DNA from: Begonia masoniana
Lineage: Eukaryota; Streptophyta; Magnoliopsida; Cucurbitales; Begoniaceae
DNA length: 64,000 nucleotides
Direction: 5' to 3'
Assembly: GCA_022432975.1 (NCBI GenBank)
Contig: CM039502.1
Location: 74,791,497-74,855,496 of the forward strand
This document shows, one piece after another, positions 58,424 through 64,000 of the stretch; the first letter of the stretch is position 1, and each line of letters begins with the position of its first letter. The notes below the pieces were generated by a model. That model had not been told where the DNA came from, ran no database searches, and saw only the letters and a list, made by a program, of their open reading frames with translations. The translations under genes and the position numbers were made by a program.

Positions 58424-59512
58424 TAACAAAGTATATGCAGGTACATCACACACCATAATTGTACCTGTAATTGCTGTATGCTGAGCGGCATCATCAGCAT
58501 CCTCCATCATTGCAAAGACTCTTGGCACGGCCTGATTCTGTCTCGTGTCCGGCATCGGGCAATCCCGAACATGATGGCCTCCTTTGCCACATTGGAAACA
58601 TTGGCCAGTAGCAAGTCTGCATTCTCCTCTGTGAGGCTTCTGGCACCGCGGGCATAGTGAAAGTTGAGGAGCCCCCATCGGTCTCTTTCCTTTGTCTTGA
58701 TAAAGGATGGTTTCATTGGGCCTCTTGATGCCCCTATTCTGTTGCTGTTGAGGTTGTAAATTTTGACCCCTTTGCTGTTGTTACTGATGAGGGGCATTCC
58801 GAATAATCCCCCTTGATGAATCCCTTTGTCTCTGAGATTTCATTTCCAAGGCTTCTAACTGGTAAGCCTTGGCCACCACCTTCGTATACGGGGCCTCATC
58901 AAATCCTCCGTATGAAATTCCTCGTAAGAGGTCCAGTTGTAACCCTTGAATAAACTGGTGCACCTTATTCTCATCGGTGGCCACCAGGTGCGTTGCATAT
59001 TGGGATAATGACTCGAATTTCTGAACATATTCAGCCACTGACCGATATTGTCGCAGCCGAGAGAACTCAAGCAACTTTTCCTTCCTCACTTCTCGGTCAA
59101 AGTACTTCTCGTAGAAGATTTTCGTGAATCCTTCCAAGCTTAATGCCACTGTAGTCGACTGCACTGTGTCCCACCAAAATCCAGCACTTTCGATGAGATA
59201 GAACGTGGCACAAATAACTTTCTTGCTGTTTTCTACTTCAGCATAACTGAACATCTTCTCCATTGTTCGAATCTAGGTTTCAGCACGGGTCGGGTCTGTA
59301 GACAGTCCATCAAATGAAGGCGGCTGGAGTCGCCGGAATCTATCTCCATTGTTGTCACGTGAAGCATTTCCATGGTTATTATTGTTATTGTTCCCGCTGT
59401 CTTCTTTGGCCATCATACGTTCGACCATGCGGGACTGTACTCCCACCAGTTCGGTTAGTCGGTCAATGGCACGAGAGCTTTCACTTGACTCTTCCTGATG
59501 CCCTCTCACCAT
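58424..59512 (-). pseudogene. E4 gag
   Basis: From ATG 59512: MVRGHQEESSESSRAIDRL, an Asn-rich stretch (NNNNNHGN), FRRLQPPSFDGLSTDP, then a stop (59273-59275) replacing the Trp of the WIRTME motif. It continues in the same frame through FYLIESAGFWWDT, FYEKYFDREV, a second stop (58781-58783), and the zinc knuckle CFQCGKGGHHVRDC (58600-58559). The frame then passes into protease without interruption, as in a single gag-pol polyprotein. Confidence 0.9.
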
Positions 59513-59524
59513 ATCTAAGGAAAC

Positions 59525-59585
59525 CTATTAGCAGAATAACCTAATTTAATAAACAGAACATTTTACAGAAATTTTAAACACTTAC
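59525..59585 (-). other. Intron-like leader segment of E4
   Basis: Minus strand CAACT|GTAAGTG (59585) to GCTAATAG|GTT (59525), 61 nt, ending 12 nt before the gag ATG. Confidence 0.5.
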
Positions 59586-59654
59586 AGTTGGTTGAGTGAT
59601 CTCACGTGGCGGTTGTGCAGTCAGACATTTCACAGAATCGGTTTTAAAACCTTG

Positions 59655-59670
59655 TCTCTCTGATACCATA
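59655..59670 (-). promoter_or_regulatory. E4 primer-binding site (tRNA-Met)
   Basis: Minus strand TGGTATCAGAGAG beside the 5' LTR; one base from the consensus TGGTATCAGAGC. Confidence 0.85.
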
Positions 59671-59672
59671 AT

Positions 59673-62338
59673 TGTGACAGCCCGAATCTGGATCCCGATC
59701 AGCAGGACCCGAGAGCCAAGCCATCACTCAGGATGGTTAACGAAAAATAGGGACTACATTTTATTTGACATTATACTTTTAACACATTGACAGTGGGAGA
59801 GAAAGTTCTCTGAATTCGAAATCAAACGGGAAAAACAGTCAAAAAGAGATTCTGGATAACAGTTATAAATGGATGCAGGAAACAGGAAACATTGGCGGAA
59901 GACTTAGTTTAAAAACAAACAAAATACTGTTGGGCGGTGGATGAAAATTAAACCGGAACGGTGGATGTCATTTAATAAGACAATGAACCGAAACCGGTGG
60001 ATGTAAATAAACCAAAGCAGATGATACAATTAAATCGAGCGGAAGATGTGAGCTGACGTCAGGCGAAAGATGCATTTGCAAAGACAGAAGTAAGGATGAC
60101 GTCAGGCGGAAGATTAAAGCTATCGGTGGATTCAGATACGACAAAAGACGAACAGTGTTCAACGGAAGAGGCTGAGTAAAACTGGGTGGAAGAGGTGGTG
60201 ACATCAGCCGGAAGATGGGTGACGGCAGGTGGAAGACACAGGCAGCAGACGGAATTTGGATGAGGTGATGACATCAGCCGAAAGATGGATGACGTCAACC
60301 GAAAGATGGATGACGTCAACCGGAAGATACAGACAGTAGATGAAATCGGATGAGGTGATGACGTCAGCCGGAAGATGGATGACGTCAGCCGGAAGATACA
60401 GACATTAAACGTAATCGGCAAAAGAAAACCTATGGCAGAACCACTGTTTGGAAGAAGATGTGAATAAGACAAACAGTGAACAGTATCAATCGGTAGACAT
60501 AGTTTCAAAGGCAGAATTACAACTTTTGACAGGAAAACACACAGATAGAGAGCATAAAAAAAACAGAAGACCTAAAAAGTCTCAGATTCTCAAACCACTT
60601 CAAAACATGGTTCTCGAGCACAACAGAAGACATGAAAATTTTAGACTTTCAATACCCGATTCTAAACAAGATTGTAAAACATACTTTACAATTGACAGAT
60701 TTAAAGAGACAAACTGCATGGATAGTTCCAAAACCAAAATTATCCATGCACAGATTAACAGAAAATATCTCAAACAATTCCAGAATACTTTAAAATATAA
60801 ACTTAACTGTCAAATGCAGCGGTTTTAAACATTGACACAGAATCTGTACATTGTTTCAAAATCTCAGAGATAGTACAAAATTTAACATGAAATTACAGAA
60901 TTTTCCCAAAACAGAAGTTTTTAAAACAGACATAGAACGACAGCTGAAGTTTAAAAAAAAAACAGCAGAATCTCAGTAAAGTTTCACAGACTTGTACATC
61001 ACTTTAAAAACTTAAACTTCGGGACAGAAATATGTCTGACTGCAGCAACCAAACCCCCCCATGAGCTCGATCCATCAACTACATCAGATCATCATCTTGA
61101 GGCACAAAGTCCTCATTTACGGCTTCAGTACCTACATCAGGGAGTTCACCTATGAGTCTAAAACTCAGTAAGGACATAATAAAATGCAGTGATGCATATG
61201 CTATGCATGAACTTTCAGAAATACAGTGACAGTACAGAACATTACGTTTCAGTGGCAGATGGGTATCAGTGGGGCTTATAGGGGAACTGGCGAACAGTGG
61301 GTGCACTATCAGGCACAAACAGTAATACATAACAGAACAGAAACAGATCTGGGGGCCAGTCCCCGTCCCGCACTTAACCAGTACATTTCAGTCAGATTTT
61401 TATCTTGTTTAGCTTCAAACCGTGTACAGAAAACATTTGCATGTCTTTCAGAGAAAACGTGTATGCATTAACTTGTGCTTGAACTTAAACTGGCAGACAA
61501 CAGAAATAAGGCAACAAAAAGTAAATCAAAGCCAGACATTTCAGAAAATAACTCTAACTTTTCTACCCAAAACAACCCGACAGAACAGAAAACCTAGTAC
61601 CTCCGTGATGTAGGGCTTTAAGGGTCATCTACAGATATGAACTTACCTGTTATCCGCGATGCAGTTAGCTGGAAAGTCTCAGAAATGCACAGATCTGTAA
61701 CATGCACGTATAGAAATAAACAATGCTGCAAATGCTAACTAATAAGTTAGAAGAATCAGCAGCAACACGTTTCAAATCTTTAAAAAACACACCAACGTGT
61801 TTTCATCCAAAGACAGTGAGTTTTCTCTAAATACCATAACCCTAAACTTCGGTAAAAACCCACATTAAACTTGTCTAAACTTGTTAGCGTGAGTAGATAC
61901 TTACCTTTTTGCTGAAGGAAACAGAAGAATGCAGGAGAAACAAGGTTTGGTACTTTGTTTCAGTCGCCTGGAAGAGAGAGAGCAAAGAGGGAAGGGGAGA
62001 AGCAGAGAGGTGAAGTGAAGATTTCACGTAGGAGGAATAACTTAACTTCCTCAATAAGCTGCCATGTGTCAACTGTCCATTGGTTTATTCCCACCAACCT
62101 TAATTCTTACCTAAACAGCCCCTCCATTGATTTCTAACCAAATAGTTTGTTTTGGTTGAATATAATTTGGTTTTCCAATTGAATTGTTACATAATTCCTT
62201 CGATCCGTTTTCTCCAAAAATCCACTTTTATGTAAGGTATTATAAAACTTCAAATAAAATACGCATTTTATTAATGGCCAATATATTCCATCTCAACAGT
62301 TTAAGGAATAAGTACATGGCAAAATGCCAGGTGTTACA
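59673..62338 (-). mobile_element. Element E4, 5' LTR (2,666 bp)
   Basis: TGTGACAGCCC to GGTGTTACA, followed by GAATC (62339-62343). It closely matches the left LTR outside S; differences are mostly single substitutions plus a few small indels in the 59900-60400 repeat zone. It shows the empty target of S (GGTGCACTATC, about 61296). Confidence 0.95.
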
Positions 62339-62343
62339 GAATC

Positions 62344-64000
62344 TAGAAGAATGTGCTTCAGAAAAAATCTCATTCCGAAGCTCTACATTAGCCAGAACAA
62401 ACCATCTGTTTCGAAACTTAAGAGTTCCATCAACAGAATAGTTGAAATCTGATTTGTCCGTAAAATCCATGCTTAACTTGTACTTGTTACACTCGTCATC
62501 ATTCGTCTGAGCTTCTTTTATTTTCTCTAGAATAGTGGGCTTTAAGGTTATGGCTGAAAGCATAGCTGATACACTGGATACTGCTTCTAGATTAAACCTT
62601 TGGAATTCAGACTCTAAGGCTAATGGCATATCGAAAATCATAGTTGGGGTTGATGTTGTCACTCTGCTCAAAGCATCAGCCACTACATTAGCTTTGTCGG
62701 GATGGTATTTAATTTCAAAATCATAATCCTTTACAAATTCCAACCATCGACGTTGCCTCATATTTAATTCCTCCTGTGTGAAGATATATTTCAGACTTTT
62801 ATTGTCCGAGAATATTTCATAAGTTTGTCCATACAGGTAATGCCTCCAAATCTTAAGTGCAAATACCACTGCAGCTAATTCCAAGTCGTGTGTAAGGTAA
62901 TTCTTCTCATGTGTTTTCAACTGTCTAGAAGCATAAGCTATTACCTTATCATCTTGCATCAACACATAACAAAGACCAATTTTGGAAGCATCGCAATAAA
63001 TGCTAAATTTACCATTTTCAATAGGAAGGGGCATTGGTCAGTTTCTCTTTCAAAGTCTGGAAACTGGATTCGTATTCCTCTATCCATGCATACTTAATGT
63101 TTTTCCTAGTTAACCGAGTGAGGGGTGTAGCAATCTTCGAGAATCTTTCAATAAATTTCCTGTAGTATCCTGCTAAACCAAAGAAACTCCGAATATCCGT
63201 AGCATTCTTTGGTTGGGGCCACTCCTTAACTGCATAAACCTTGGCTGAATCAACAGATATCTCATCACCCGATATCACATAACCAAGAAAGAGAACTCTG
63301 TCCAACCAAAACTTCCACTTGGAAAACTTGGCTTAAAGTTGGTGCTGCCTTAGTAATCCTAACACCAAGCTCAAGTGCTTTGCATGATCATCCTTTGTAC
63401 GTGAGTAGATTAAGATATCATCTATGAACACTATAACGAATTTATCTAAATAGTCGTGGAACACTCTATTCATAAGGTCCATGAAGGCTGCCGGTGCATT
63501 TGTCAATCCAAAAGACATAACCAAAAACTCATAATGTCCATATCTTGTGCGAAAGGCTGTCTTAGGAATATCTTCTGATTTGATTTTCAATTGATAGTAG
63601 CCTGACCTTAGATCAATTTTAGAGAAGACTCTTGCACCATTAAGTTGGTCGAATAAATCGTCAATCCTTGGCAATGGATACTTGTTCTTGACAGTTAGTT
63701 TATTTAGTTCCCGATAATCAATGCACATCCGCATCGATCCGTTCTTCTTTTTGACAAAAAGGACAGGTGCACCCCACGGTGAAAAGCTAGGGCGTATGAA
63801 CCCTTTCTCCAACAGATCCTCCAACTATTTTTTTAATTCTTTAAGTTCTATTGGTGCTAATCTATATGGATTCTTAGATACAGGCTCAGCGCCTGGGTAA
63901 ACATCCACAACAAATTCAATTTCCCTATCTGGTGGTAAACCAGGAAGGTCATCTAAAAATATTTCAGGAAAGTCTTGGACAACTAAGACATTTTGAGGAT
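62344..64000 (-). pseudogene. E5 RT and RNase H (continues past window end)
   Basis: Minus-strand reading enters at 64000 in the protease-RT linker ([16 protein letters not shown]), has a stop before [14 protein letters not shown], then [56 protein letters not shown] and catalytic FIDD intact. A stop at 63333-63335 precedes AKFSK; the connection [15 protein letters not shown] follows. A small deletion near 63030 shifts the frame before RNase H ([24 protein letters not shown]). It ends EAHSSRF at the E4 insertion and continues at 50029. Confidence 0.88.

Overview
This window looks like repeat-rich, probably heterochromatic, nuclear DNA of a flowering plant. The evidence is nested Ty3/gypsy chromovirus LTR retrotransposons with chromodomain-type tails (Tekay/Del-like), a 5S-rRNA-bearing Cassandra TRIM element, a Mutator-like transposase relic, and decayed pieces of two plant genes (myosin XI and an autoinhibited Ca2+-ATPase). 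No intact host gene is visible. The species cannot be named from the sequence; a eudicot is a guess.

Layout. 1-4513: a minus-strand chimeric retroelement (called CR) whose single reading line runs gag - myosin XI IQ region - integrase tail/chromodomain. It is interrupted by a plus-strand LTR fragment (L1, 1836-3645) and a duplicated 5' segment. 4514-6076: an uninterrupted 1,563-bp A tract. 6430-6885: Ca2+-ATPase (ACA) pseudogene. 7041-7557: (GA)n. 8075-9793: Mutator-like transposase relic with a repeat-rich promoter.

10225-44675 is a plus-strand element H, split at 10969/40836 by a 29.9-kb composite flanked by the duplication GCAAG. Inside the composite are a plus-strand LTR fragment (P, 10970-11953); the gag-only minus element E1 (11954-40016); E2 (15374-22826, duplication AGCTT) and E3 (23473-37468, duplication ATACT), both inserted into E1; and a Cassandra element (40017-40835). 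44676-45254 is a minus-strand gag/protease fragment E6. E6 is interrupted by E5 (45255 to beyond the window), E5 by E4 (50030-62338, duplication GAATC), and E4's left LTR by the solo LTR S (51665-54004, duplication TGCAC).

The most unusual patterns are: (1) the gag-myosin-chromodomain chimera; (2) long family-specific minisatellites inside LTRs, often between a conserved GT splice-donor-like site and a conserved GATGTAG/GGTGTAG acceptor-like site; (3) hairpins kept in position across LTR families although their sequence changed; (4) a 60-65-nt intron-like segment between primer-binding site and gag in five elements; and (5) the composite whose two ends belong to different element families. 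All protein-coding retroelement genes here carry stops or frameshifts. Many frameshifts are single-base changes in homopolymers, so some may be consensus errors of a long-read assembly rather than real decay.
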